Source: Bin75 sp965200435 (lineage in GTDB: Bacteria; Nitrospirota; Nitrospiria; Nitrospirales; UBA8639). From it: DNA of 64,000 bases. The position numbers and the translations under genes were made by a program. The DNA lies in NCBI GenBank assembly GCA_965200435.1, contig OZ241337.1:992001-1056000 (forward strand). The letters run 5' to 3'. Position 1 is the stretch's first letter, and every line of letters starts with the position of its first letter. Of this stretch, positions 51,192-58,949 are shown piece after piece. A model generated the notes under the pieces. That model had not been told where the DNA came from. It was given only the letters and a program-made list of their open reading frames with translations, and did not search any database.

Positions 51192-52772
51192 ATGGGAAAA
51201 AGATTCGACAAAGATCAAACGTTAGCGTTGGCTGAGTTCACCATTGAACATTGCGGTGATGCCATCATTTTTCACGACTGCCAAGGGGTGATCCTCAATG
51301 CCAATAGGGCAGCCTGCCGGCATCTCGATTATTCGGAACAGGAATTAATCGGCCTGACCATTCAGGATATCAATCCTGATTCCACTCAAGAGACTTGGCA
51401 AACGTTCTGGCGGGAACTCAAACAAGCCCAAACGCTCTCTTTCGAAGACCGCCATCGTTCCAGGGGTGGGACTGTTATTCCCATAGACGTCACCGTCAAT
51501 TATTTGGAATTTGATCAGCGTGAGTACGGTGTGGCGTTTATCCGAGACATCACGAGCCGAAAAAAAATCGAAGCAGAAAAAGCCGCCGCGTTTGAAGAAA
51601 TCAGTCGATTACGCAAACAGTTGGAGCTTGAGAACGAATATCTTCACGAAGAAGTCTGGGCACTCCAACCGTTCGGCAACATCATTGGGAAAAGCTTGCC
51701 GCTCCAACATATCTTGAAACAGATCGAAATGGTGTCTCCCACCGATGCCAATGTCCTAATTGCCGGTGAATCCGGAACCGGCAAGGAACTCATTGTCCAT
51801 GAGATTCACAAACGGAGCCCCAGGGCGTCCCGGCCGTTCATTCGCGTCAACTGCGCGTCGATTCCCAGGGAATTATATGAAAGTGAGTTCTTTGGTCATG
51901 TGAAAGGCGCCTTTACGGGGGCGTTCAAGGATCGCGTCGGCCGGTTTGAATTGGCCAACGGCGGCACACTTTTCCTGGATGAAGTCGGAGAAATCCCCTT
52001 GGACCTGCAAAGTAAATTGCTGCGAGTCCTTCAGGAGGGCACCTTCGAACGGGTGGGTGATGAAAAAACCATACAGTCGGACGTTCGCGTGATCGGGGCC
52101 ACCAATCGTCACTTGAAAAAAGAGGTGGACAGCGGAAAGTTTCGAGAAGATCTCTATTATCGTCTCAATGTTTTTCCCATCGTCATGCCACCTTTACGAG
52201 AACGAAAAGAAGATATTCCTGCCTTGGCCGGTCATTTCTTGAAACGTGCGCAAAAGAAATTTAATCGCTCGGGGATTGAGTTAACCAAGGCCAACATCAT
52301 CGCACTCGAAAATTACGCTTGGCCCGGCAACATCAGGGAACTCCAAAATGTGATTGAGCGCGCCGTGATTATTGCCCCGGCCAACAGGCTGGTTTTTGAT
52401 CTGCCCAAAAATCCGAAAAGTCGAAACGTCGTGCCTCAAAATTCAACCCTCCGTGCCTCGGGGCCGGTGCTGACGTTTGATGACATCAAACAATTCGAAC
52501 GCCAAAACATGCTCAACGCGTTAAACAGCACGAATTGGAAAATTTTCGGGAAAAATGGCGCCGCCGAGTTGCTCGGTATCCCCCCAACAACGCTGACGAC
52601 CAGAATACAACGAATGGGCCTAAAAAACCGGCGAGTCGAATGGGCCGTCCAACTCCCTGCTCCAAGGGTCCGGCTTCCAGAAACAGACGGTCTGTTTCTC
52701 CTTCAGCAGACAGGAAGGTCTTCTCGCAAGAAGAAGTCGGAAGCTAGTGGCGTTCGCGGGGATTTCTCTTAG
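51192..52772 (+). CDS. sigma-54-dependent activator with PAS sensor domain
   Basis: A 526-residue enhancer-binding protein. A PAS domain (about residues 11-125) with VAFIRDITSRKK at its end is joined by a coiled coil (130-158) to a AAA+ domain: Walker A GESGTGKE (192-199), GAFTGA (239-244), Walker B LFLDE (260-264) and the REDLYYRLNVFPI block. The C-terminal Fis-type HTH lies in GAAELLGIPPTTLTTRIQRM. The last 45 residues are an unusual basic tail whose TAG stop lies at the junction with MITE copy 5, so the original C-terminus may have been changed by that insertion. It probably senses redox or a ligand and drives the divergent pirin gene. Confidence 0.9.
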   Translation: MGKRFDKDQTLALAEFTIEHCGDAIIFHDCQGVILNANRAACRHLDYSEQELIGLTIQDINPDSTQETWQTFWRELKQAQTLSFEDRHRSRGGTVIPIDVTVNYLEFDQREYGVAFIRDITSRKKIEAEKAAAFEEISRLRKQLELENEYLHEEVWALQPFGNIIGKSLPLQHILKQIEMVSPTDANVLIAGESGTGKELIVHEIHKRSPRASRPFIRVNCASIPRELYESEFFGHVKGAFTGAFKDRVGRFELANGGTLFLDEVGEIPLDLQSKLLRVLQEGTFERVGDEKTIQSDVRVIGATNRHLKKEVDSGKFREDLYYRLNVFPIVMPPLRERKEDIPALAGHFLKRAQKKFNRSGIELTKANIIALENYAWPGNIRELQNVIERAVIIAPANRLVFDLPKNPKSRNVVPQNSTLRASGPVLTFDDIKQFERQNMLNALNSTNWKIFGKNGAAELLGIPPTTLTTRIQRMGLKNRRVEWAVQLPAPRVRLPETDGLFLLQQTGRSSRKKKSEASGVRGDFS

Positions 52773-52915
52773 GGAACCTCTGATTTCGTGCACGATCGGG
52801 CGCATGGCAGCGTTGGGTCCTCGCTCAACCCTCACCTCTCTCTCTGAGAAGCTTCGGGTTTCGCGTCGGGACGCCTGGCCCTGCATCCCACTAGCACACG
52901 AAAGCAGAGGTTCCT
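52771..52915 (+). repeat. MITE-like repeat, copy 5 (145 bp)
   Basis: Terminal repeats AGGGAACCTCTGATTTCGTG and, on the other strand, AGGAACCTCTGCTTTCGTGT; flanks CTT and TAG. The left end overlaps the stop codon of the activator gene. One arm has AAAGCAG for AAATCAG, so this copy is beginning to decay. Confidence 0.85.
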
Positions 52916-53121
52916 TAGAGTATGCCAATGAAGCCTCTCAAACAGAAATATGACCCCACGTTATCAATTTCATGGCCATTCTGGTTCCACCGCTTCATCA
53001 GTAGACACGTACCCTGTTCTCCTCGGAACCGAAATGGGCGGCCAAGTTCTCGGGTGTGAAAGAACACCCTCATGCGCCTAAAGAGACCATGACCCTGAGT
53101 AGGCGTTGGACCGTACGCGAC

Positions 53122-53165
53122 GGGACCGGAGGGAGTCGAACCCCCGACCCTCAGATCCGAAGTCT
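53122..53165 (-). tRNA. 3'-half fragment of tRNA-Arg
   Basis: On the minus strand the sequence AGACTTCGGATCTGAGGGTC, then GGGGGTTCGACTCCCTCCGG, matches the anticodon loop, T arm and acceptor start of the intact tRNA-Arg at 56825. The shared 40 bp (53126-53165 and 56833-56872) differ at one base. The D arm and 5' acceptor are missing and no CCA follows. Such fragments typically mark one end of an integrated element. The rest of the 350-bp gap to rmuC shows nothing further. Confidence 0.75.
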
Positions 53166-53270
53166 TAACTCCACAGATAATAAATGTTTGATGATTGATT
53201 ATGCTGTTCGGACAGGACGGTGATATTGGGATCAGTCAACACATATTTGTCTCAAGACGTCGCGCTGTTT

Positions 53271-54542
53271 TCACTCCAGTTTCAAGAGTTCGCTCGCTTC
53301 GGACTCGGGCAAGGCTTCGACGTCACGGAGTTTTCTCTCCATGGCCCTGGTGCGGACGCCGGTTTCGTCAATGGTGCCGGACGCCGTTTCCAATTGTCTC
53401 TTGACCTTGTCCAAGACGTCGCCGAATTTGCCGAATTCCGTCTTGACCGCCGCAAGAATCTGCCAAACTTCGCTGGATCGTTTTTCTATGGCCAAGGTCC
53501 GGAAGCCCATGCGCAAACTGTTCAGGATAGCAGATAAGGTTGTCGGACCGGCGACGACGACCCGATAAGTGTCTTGCAGTTTTTCCAGCAAACCCGGCTG
53601 CCTGAGCACTTCCGCATACAGACCTTCAGTGGGTAAAAACAGAATGGCAAAGTCAGTCGTTGCCGGTGGCTCGATGTATTTTTCCGATATGTCTCGGGCT
53701 GAATATTCGATCGCACGGATCAAGGATTTCAGCGATTGCCCGACGGCTTCCGGATCCGCGATTTCAGTTGCACTGACAAGACGTTGATAATCTTCTTGCG
53801 GAAATTTTGCATCGATGGGCAACCAGACGTTCGAGCTTCCTTCACTGCCCGTCCCGGGAAGACGGATGGCAAATTCGACGAGTTCACCGGATGAGGGGCG
53901 GACCTTGACGTTCTTTTCATACTGGTCGGGGGTCAGCAGTTGTTCCAAAATCGCGCCGAGTTGGACTTCCCCCCACGTTCCCCGCGTCTTGACGTTCGTC
54001 AAGACACGTTTGAGGTCGCCCACGCCGGTCGCAAGGGTTTGCATTTCCCCGAGACCGCGTTGGACGGCTTCCAACCGCTCGCTGACGATTTGAAATGATT
54101 CACCCAGGCGTTTCTCCAGTGTACTCTGTAATTTCTCATCCACCGTTTGCCGCATCTGGTCCAGTTTCCGGTCATTGCTTTCCTGCAGCGATTTCATTTT
54201 CGAGTCCAGCGTGTCACGAAGTCCTCCGAGTCTGGCTTCATTCGTGTCGCTGAGCCCCATGATCCTGTGCTCGACTGCGGCAAGGCTGTCCTTTTGAGAC
54301 TGGGCCATCTCGCCAATAACCTTCATGACGGTGTCGTTTGCGTTTTTCTGCGCGGCGGCAACTTCTTCGCGAAGACTGCGCGCACTTTGCATGGCCTCGT
54401 CCCGGCTTGCGCGGCTTTCTCTTCGGATGATTTCCTCCGTTTTTTCTCCGCCACGGGCCGATATTTTCCAGAGAATGAGACTGAGCAGAATAACGATGAC
54501 CATCGACAATACGAACGGCAACCATATCAGCATGGCATTCAA
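53271..54542 (-). CDS. rmuC: DNA recombination protein RmuC
   Basis: A 423-residue protein with an N-terminal membrane segment (IWLPFVLSMVIVILLSLILW), a coiled coil over about residues 40-170 and the RmuC nuclease-like domain with TRGTWGEVQLGAILEQLL, LPIDAKFPQEDYQRL and TDFAILFLPTEGLYAEVL. The Asp and Lys of DAKFP resemble a PD-(D/E)xK core. RmuC limits inversions between short inverted repeats in E. coli, which is of interest in a repeat-rich genome. Start ATG 54542, or 54533. Confidence 0.92.
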   Translation of the reverse strand: MNAMLIWLPFVLSMVIVILLSLILWKISARGGEKTEEIIRRESRASRDEAMQSARSLREEVAAAQKNANDTVMKVIGEMAQSQKDSLAAVEHRIMGLSDTNEARLGGLRDTLDSKMKSLQESNDRKLDQMRQTVDEKLQSTLEKRLGESFQIVSERLEAVQRGLGEMQTLATGVGDLKRVLTNVKTRGTWGEVQLGAILEQLLTPDQYEKNVKVRPSSGELVEFAIRLPGTGSEGSSNVWLPIDAKFPQEDYQRLVSATEIADPEAVGQSLKSLIRAIEYSARDISEKYIEPPATTDFAILFLPTEGLYAEVLRQPGLLEKLQDTYRVVVAGPTTLSAILNSLRMGFRTLAIEKRSSEVWQILAAVKTEFGKFGDVLDKVKRQLETASGTIDETGVRTRAMERKLRDVEALPESEASELLKLE

Positions 54543-54682
54543 GTTCTCTTCCTCTACAGACCGGCAACCGGAGGTTCCATCTCACTTCTAAACATGGCGC
54601 GTTCCGCTTGATACATTGCGAACGTAAGCTTCCCCCATCTCTTCCGGTTTATATCTGCTGGCCCGAGAGTGATGAGAGTGAT

Positions 54683-55114
54683 TTATAGAGAAGGCTTAAC
54701 AATAAGCCTCGATGCTTGCGCCAACAACAAGGCTTTCACTTTTCGATATTCGCTGCTCTCTTCATTCGGCCAATTGACAATATTGGCGTGACGAGGATGG
54801 GGAAAAGGATGCGGGACTATGCGCAAATCCTGGCTGGTTACCGCTTGTGCCAAGAGGTCGCCTCTTGCAAGGACAAAACGATTTTTCCCAAGATTTTCGA
54901 CATGTTGAGCACCGATTGACCAAATTTCAGTCTCTTCACAATTTATCGTTCGGTAAACGGAGGTTTGCCGTTCCGGCAGTTCGGCTTGAGGTTTGGTCGG
55001 CAGAAAGGCATCCGCTTTTATTTCCCCCTTTTCATGCTTGATGTGCCTTCTATTGAGAATATACCGGGTTATGCGTTCCTCGGGACTGACCTCAGCAGTA
55101 GAAAGCTCTTTCAT
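54683..55114 (-). CDS. hypothetical protein, third gene of a TIGR04255-linked cassette
   Basis: A 143-residue mainly hydrophilic protein starting MKELSTAEVSPEERITRYIL. It contains LPTKPQAELPERQTSVYRT and a C-terminal helix KVKALLLAQASRLIVKP. I do not recognise a family. The start is one base after the stop of the preceding gene, so the three genes from 56392 to 54683 are co-translated. Confidence 0.55.
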   Translation of the reverse strand: MKELSTAEVSPEERITRYILNRRHIKHEKGEIKADAFLPTKPQAELPERQTSVYRTINCEETEIWSIGAQHVENLGKNRFVLARGDLLAQAVTSQDLRIVPHPFPHPRHANIVNWPNEESSEYRKVKALLLAQASRLIVKPSL

Positions 55115-55115
55115 T

Positions 55116-55613
55116 TCAAAAATACTCAGACAACCATTCAGCTATTTGAGGTGGGAGTTTTTCTCGATTTTCTTCAAAAGGTACTCTCCCATAATGCACG
55201 TTTTGGGGACCCAGCACTGCAGCATAAATCACGACTCCGTTTTCCGGAGTAACGGAAAGAATTCTAGTCGAGAACGAACGCCACTCAAAAGAGATCCACC
55301 CATCCGGAGAGGGGACAAGATCGGGGCGTGGTGTCCGGACCGGAATCAGATTGATAAAGTGCTCGGCATTTAAAAAGGCTTCTTGGGAAAGCGCCAATGC
55401 CTCATATCCATCCCAACCAGACTCTGAACATTCGCTATAAATTTCAAAAGCTTCGTTCACGAGTAGCCGTTTCCAACCACCTGATATGATCGGTTGGGTG
55501 GCATGATCAAACACTTCTTTCTCAGTTTCCCGCAACTGCCTTGAATCCTCACTGACACCTTTTTCTAGGGTGTTGGAAGCAGGTTCAATTTCTAACAGTG
55601 TTGCAAAATTCAT
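55116..55613 (-). CDS. hypothetical protein, second gene of a TIGR04255-linked cassette
   Basis: A 165-residue acidic protein. Residues 60-95 contain ECSESGWDGYEALALSQEAF, followed by RPDLVPSPDGWISFEW and VVIYAAVLGPQNVHYGRVPF. The 'SGWDGY.A...' pattern with 'PDG.I.LEW' is found in small uncharacterised proteins of many bacteria, with no assigned role known to me. Its ATG overlaps the stop of the TIGR04255 gene. Confidence 0.6.
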   Translation of the reverse strand: MNFATLLEIEPASNTLEKGVSEDSRQLRETEKEVFDHATQPIISGGWKRLLVNEAFEIYSECSESGWDGYEALALSQEAFLNAEHFINLIPVRTPRPDLVPSPDGWISFEWRSFSTRILSVTPENGVVIYAAVLGPQNVHYGRVPFEENREKLPPQIAEWLSEYF

Positions 55614-56392
55614 TAAATGTTTCCCCCCGGTCCAAAAAGTGTTTTGGCTTTTTGACGCAGACTCGCCTCAAAAACCTTATTCTTCAACTCACGGAAGCTA
55701 TCAAGGGTGCGCCATAAATCAAAACTGCCTAGTGTCATACGTTTTTCTTTTATGACATCAATGTCGAGGGTAAAAGTTGGTTGACTTTGGTGTCGATTAG
55801 GTGCCTGGGCTTGGGTAATAATAACCAGGGCGTCCGGGTCAGGATTGCTAACCTCTATACGACTAAAAAAACGATTGAAACGTTGGGGAAGCCCATCTGG
55901 AATTCTCGGTGGTTCAGTAAAATAATCACGGAGGTCTATTTCACCTTCAGGAATTACAATCTGATTGATGTATCGAACTGCAAGACGTTTGATTTCTACC
56001 GTACTCGTTGCTATTACGTATTTATCCCATAGCTTTTGAGCTTCCTCCCGTAGCTCCCGCCAACCAGGCCATGCTGCCATAGGGTCTGGCTTTAGGAGAT
56101 TGAACGTAAAACCATCGCGTCTCAATTGAACACATCTCTTTTCATCTGAGGACTTGAAGATATAGCCACGGATTTGTTTGTTTTGTTCCGATGTCATGTC
56201 GGCATCGGAAAACTTCATGGAGATCATACCTCGATACTGCGTTTCTGTCTTAGGGTAGCGGGATTCGAACGCAGTACCGCATTCTTTCAGTTTTGGAAGG
56301 AACTCTTCGGGAAGCTCATCTATTTGAATATCAATGAGGGCTTCTCGAACTGGGGGGCGTGAATAGGAAAGGATTGTGGACTGTGATGCCAT
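55613..56392 (-). CDS. TIGR04255-family protein
   Basis: A 259-residue protein beginning with SYSRPPVREALIDIQIDELP, the pattern of TIGR04255, a family described as sporadically distributed and of unknown role. A later block is RLAVRYINQIVIPEGEIDLRDYF. Sporadic spread and a co-translated partner gene hint at a defence or toxin-antitoxin type cassette, but this is inference. It heads the three-gene operon in the islet between the tRNA-Arg fragments. Confidence 0.75.
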   Translation of the reverse strand: MASQSTILSYSRPPVREALIDIQIDELPEEFLPKLKECGTAFESRYPKTETQYRGMISMKFSDADMTSEQNKQIRGYIFKSSDEKRCVQLRRDGFTFNLLKPDPMAAWPGWRELREEAQKLWDKYVIATSTVEIKRLAVRYINQIVIPEGEIDLRDYFTEPPRIPDGLPQRFNRFFSRIEVSNPDPDALVIITQAQAPNRHQSQPTFTLDIDVIKEKRMTLGSFDLWRTLDSFRELKNKVFEASLRQKAKTLFGPGGNI

Positions 56393-56467
56393 TATCAGGC
56401 TTCAGGTTCGCATGAGATTGCTTGCCTCAATCAGGGAAAATTTACCAAATACTTGGCAGCCTGTTCA

Positions 56468-56699
56468 ATGAACACCGAATTCATTCTGGAGCGCGGCTGT
56501 CCGCCGTCCTGCCAAGGTCGTGAATGCGGCTCGAGTCGACATTGAACAGCGCGTCGAGGTTCGTGTGGAAGGCCGTAAAATTGTGCTTGATCCTACTATC
56601 GAAGAGGATAATCTTGACGCATTACTAGCGCAAATCACGCCGGAAAACGTCCACCACGAAATAGACTTTGGTTCGCCTGTAGGCAAAGAATTACTTTAA
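56468..56699 (+). pseudogene. mazE-type antitoxin, frameshifted
   Basis: The frame starting at 56468 reads MNTEFILE and is lost; the next frame continues WSAAVRRPAKVVNAARVDIE and QRVEVRVEGRKIVLDPTIEE, a clear MazE/AbrB-type antitoxin to its TAA. The expected RKWGN between FI and SAAV is missing, so a small deletion with frameshift destroyed the DNA-binding loop. Its TAA overlaps the mazF ATG (TAATG). Confidence 0.75.
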
Positions 56700-56816
56700 T
56701 GTCATTCCCTTATGTGCCAGACATCGGCGATATTATCTGGTTGGATTTTGATCCATCAGCAGGACACGAACAAGCAGGGCATCGACCGGCCTTAGTGTTG
56801 TCACCAAAGCTCTATA
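56699..56816 (+). pseudogene. truncated mazF-type toxin
   Basis: The first 38 residues are a good MazF start: FPYVPDIGDIIWLDFDPSAG then HEQAGHRPALVLSPKLYN. After that the frame enters the tRNA-Arg gene, 9 bp away, and loses protein character. More than two thirds of the toxin is missing. The cut at the tRNA 3' end suggests loss during integration or excision of an element there. Confidence 0.75.
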
Positions 56817-56824
56817 ATATAAAC

Positions 56825-56900
56825 TGGCGCGCCCGGAGGGAGTCGAACCCCCAACCCTCAGATCCGAAGTCTGATGCTCTATCCATTGAGCTACGGGCGC
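56825..56900 (-). tRNA. tRNA-Arg (TCG)
   Basis: A 76-nt tRNA: GCGCCCG acceptor, D arm GCTC...GAGC, anticodon stem TCAGA/TCTGA with loop CTTCGGA (anticodon TCG, reading CGA and related codons), T arm GGGGGTTCGACTCCCTC-type, CGGGCGC, discriminator G and an encoded CCA. It is complete. Its 3' half recurs at 53122-53165, making it a likely attachment site. Confidence 0.95.
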
Positions 56901-57048
56901 ATCCCACCGTCTTTTTCACTTATTTCCAATGGTCTGTCAACCCGTAACACCACCAACGACGTTTGCCGATCACGAACCCGGTTTCCTTCGACTCTCCCCC
57001 CTCACCCTGCCCTTTCCTACGATCGGAGAGGGTTCTATTGGGAGCGGG

Positions 57049-57489
57049 TCAGTAGGTCTCCGGAGAGGGAAGGTCCACTTCCGGCTTGTTGGCTTCCGGG
57101 AGAATTTTTTCCAAGCGCTGTTGGAACTCGCGAATGCGATTCTGTTCCGCGAGACTAAACCGGACTTTTTCTTCTTTGTGCAGATCCACCAACCGCTCAA
57201 TCCCCTGGAGCAGAGGCGGGACGGCGTCAAAGATTCGCCCGGCTTCAAAGGCCTCGAGCGAATCCATGAAAAAGCTGTAGAGGAACCGGTACGCGGGTCC
57301 CGCTTGCTCTCGAAACCGGCAGACGACCGTTTCATAGTTGTCGATGGCTTCTTCGGTGGGTCGGATTCCCCCGGGAATCGCCATGAACGACTTTGCCGGC
57401 ACCTTTACGGCCAACGCAGCCAACGCAGCGATGACTTCGCCGAAGGCATCCAGCACTTGTGCGGTGTCCATTTCTTTTTTTGGAGTCAT
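57049..57489 (-). CDS. hypothetical helical protein co-transcribed with rluD
   Basis: A 146-residue, mostly alpha-helical protein: TAQVLDAFGEVIAALAALAV near the start and QQRLEKILPEANKPEVDLPS at the end. No family is recognised. Its ATG overlaps the rluD stop (ATGA), so it is the last gene of the atp-rluD transcript. Confidence 0.6.
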   Translation of the reverse strand: MTPKKEMDTAQVLDAFGEVIAALAALAVKVPAKSFMAIPGGIRPTEEAIDNYETVVCRFREQAGPAYRFLYSFFMDSLEAFEAGRIFDAVPPLLQGIERLVDLHKEEKVRFSLAEQNRIREFQQRLEKILPEANKPEVDLPSPETY

Positions 57490-58481
57490 CGCCTGTGCCC
57501 TTCTTCCATGTCCGCTGTCTCACGCTCTCGCATAGCCCGTAACTGGTTCACAACCGCTGACATATCGGCCGGCAAGGGGGAGACAAAATTCATGGCTCGT
57601 TGCGAGACCGGATGGAGAAAGCCCAGGACCTTCGCGTGAAGCATAACGCGAGGGATGGCCACGTCACGGACCGCAGCCACCTTCTTGCCGCCGTACGTCG
57701 GATCTCCCAGGATCGGATTCCCGATCGCGGACAAATGCACCCGCAGTTGATGGGTCCGGCCGGTTTGAGGAAAAAGTTCCACGTGGGCCACCAGTTTGTT
57801 AAACTGTTCCGCCACGCGGTATTCCGTTGCGGACGCTTTGGGGCGTGCCGTGCGCGCGGAGAATTTTTTCCGGTCCTTGGTATCCCGACCGATGGCGACC
57901 TCTATGATTCCCCGGAGCTTTTTGGGGACTCCCCAGATCAACGCTTCGTAGACCCTGTTGATGGTGTGTCGCTTGAACTGGTTGACCAGCGACGCATGAG
58001 CCCGATCCTGTTTGGCCACGACCATGACGCCCGTGGTGTTTTTGTCCAACCGATGCACCAGCCCCGGCCGCTCTTTTCCCCCAATACTGGAAAACGATCC
58101 CGTCCCGGTTTTGAAATGGTGCAACAGGGCATTGACCAAGGTTCCCGACCAATTGCCGGGTGCCGGATGAACCACCAAACCGGCTTGTTTGTTCAAAACC
58201 AACAGTGCGTCATCCTCATACAGAATTTCAAGGGGAATGGGTTGGGGCTCGATGGTGAGCGGCTCGGCCCTGGGGACCGTCAGCACGATCACGTCGCCGG
58301 GTTTGATTTTGTGACTGGGCTTGGTGACCTGCCCGTCGATGGTAATGTGGCCGTCGGTGATTAATCGCTGGAGGGTCGCTCGAGAGAAATCAGGATCACG
58401 GTTGGCCAGAAAATGGTCCAGGCGCTTGGGGCTTTCTCCCGATGAAACGATAATCTCCGTCCGTGTTTCAACGTACGGCAT
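57486..58481 (-). CDS. rluD: 23S rRNA pseudouridine synthase RluD-type
   Basis: A 331-residue RluA-family enzyme. An S4 RNA-binding domain (about residues 18-75, KRLDHFLANRDPDFSRATLQ) precedes the catalytic domain with the nucleophile Asp146 in VHRLDKNTTGVMVVAK and the block TGRTHQLRVHLSAIGNPILG. It makes pseudouridines in helix 69 of 23S rRNA if it is a true RluD. ATG 58481 starts 21 bp after atpC ends, so it is probably co-transcribed with the ATP synthase genes. Confidence 0.9.
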   Translation of the reverse strand: MPYVETRTEIIVSSGESPKRLDHFLANRDPDFSRATLQRLITDGHITIDGQVTKPSHKIKPGDVIVLTVPRAEPLTIEPQPIPLEILYEDDALLVLNKQAGLVVHPAPGNWSGTLVNALLHHFKTGTGSFSSIGGKERPGLVHRLDKNTTGVMVVAKQDRAHASLVNQFKRHTINRVYEALIWGVPKKLRGIIEVAIGRDTKDRKKFSARTARPKASATEYRVAEQFNKLVAHVELFPQTGRTHQLRVHLSAIGNPILGDPTYGGKKVAAVRDVAIPRVMLHAKVLGFLHPVSQRAMNFVSPLPADMSAVVNQLRAMRERETADMEEGHRR

Positions 58482-58502
58482 GACCGCAGAGGGAGGGGTG
58501 GG

Positions 58503-58949
58503 TTACGCGTGCCCCTGTTTCCGGAGCCGCTCGGCCACTTTCTGTCGAATGCGCGCTTTTTCCAGACTCACCCGGGCCTCTTCGACTTCCGACGGGAGCC
58601 CGCCGCGCTCAAGCCGTTCTTCGGCCCGGGCCACGGTGGCTTGAGCTCGTTCGACATCGATATCTTCCGCCTGTTCGGCGATCTCTGCAAGGATGGTGAC
58701 CTTGTGGGGCGTCACGTCGGCAAATCCCCACAACACCGACATGTAATGCTCTGCTTCCCCGATACGATAGCGCAGTTCGCCGATCCGAAGCGTCGTCAGA
58801 AAATGACAATGGCCCGGCAACACGCCGAAGTCGCCTTCGGTACCGGGCGCGGAGATCTGGTCCACGTATTCACTCACCAGGAGTTTCTCCGGTGTCACCA
58901 CTTCCAACAGGAGTTTCCCCGAAGGGACGGTGTTGCCTGTATCCGCCAT
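58503..58949 (-). CDS. atpC: ATP synthase epsilon subunit
   Basis: A 148-residue epsilon subunit: beta-sandwich domain with LLLEVVTPEKLLVSEYVDQI and APGTEGDFGVLPGHCHFLTT, then a C-terminal helical hairpin (VERAQATVARAEERLERGGL). It links the central stalk and can inhibit ATP hydrolysis. The ATG overlaps the atpD stop (TAATG). Confidence 0.95.
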   Translation of the reverse strand: MADTGNTVPSGKLLLEVVTPEKLLVSEYVDQISAPGTEGDFGVLPGHCHFLTTLRIGELRYRIGEAEHYMSVLWGFADVTPHKVTILAEIAEQAEDIDVERAQATVARAEERLERGGLPSEVEEARVSLEKARIRQKVAERLRKQGHA

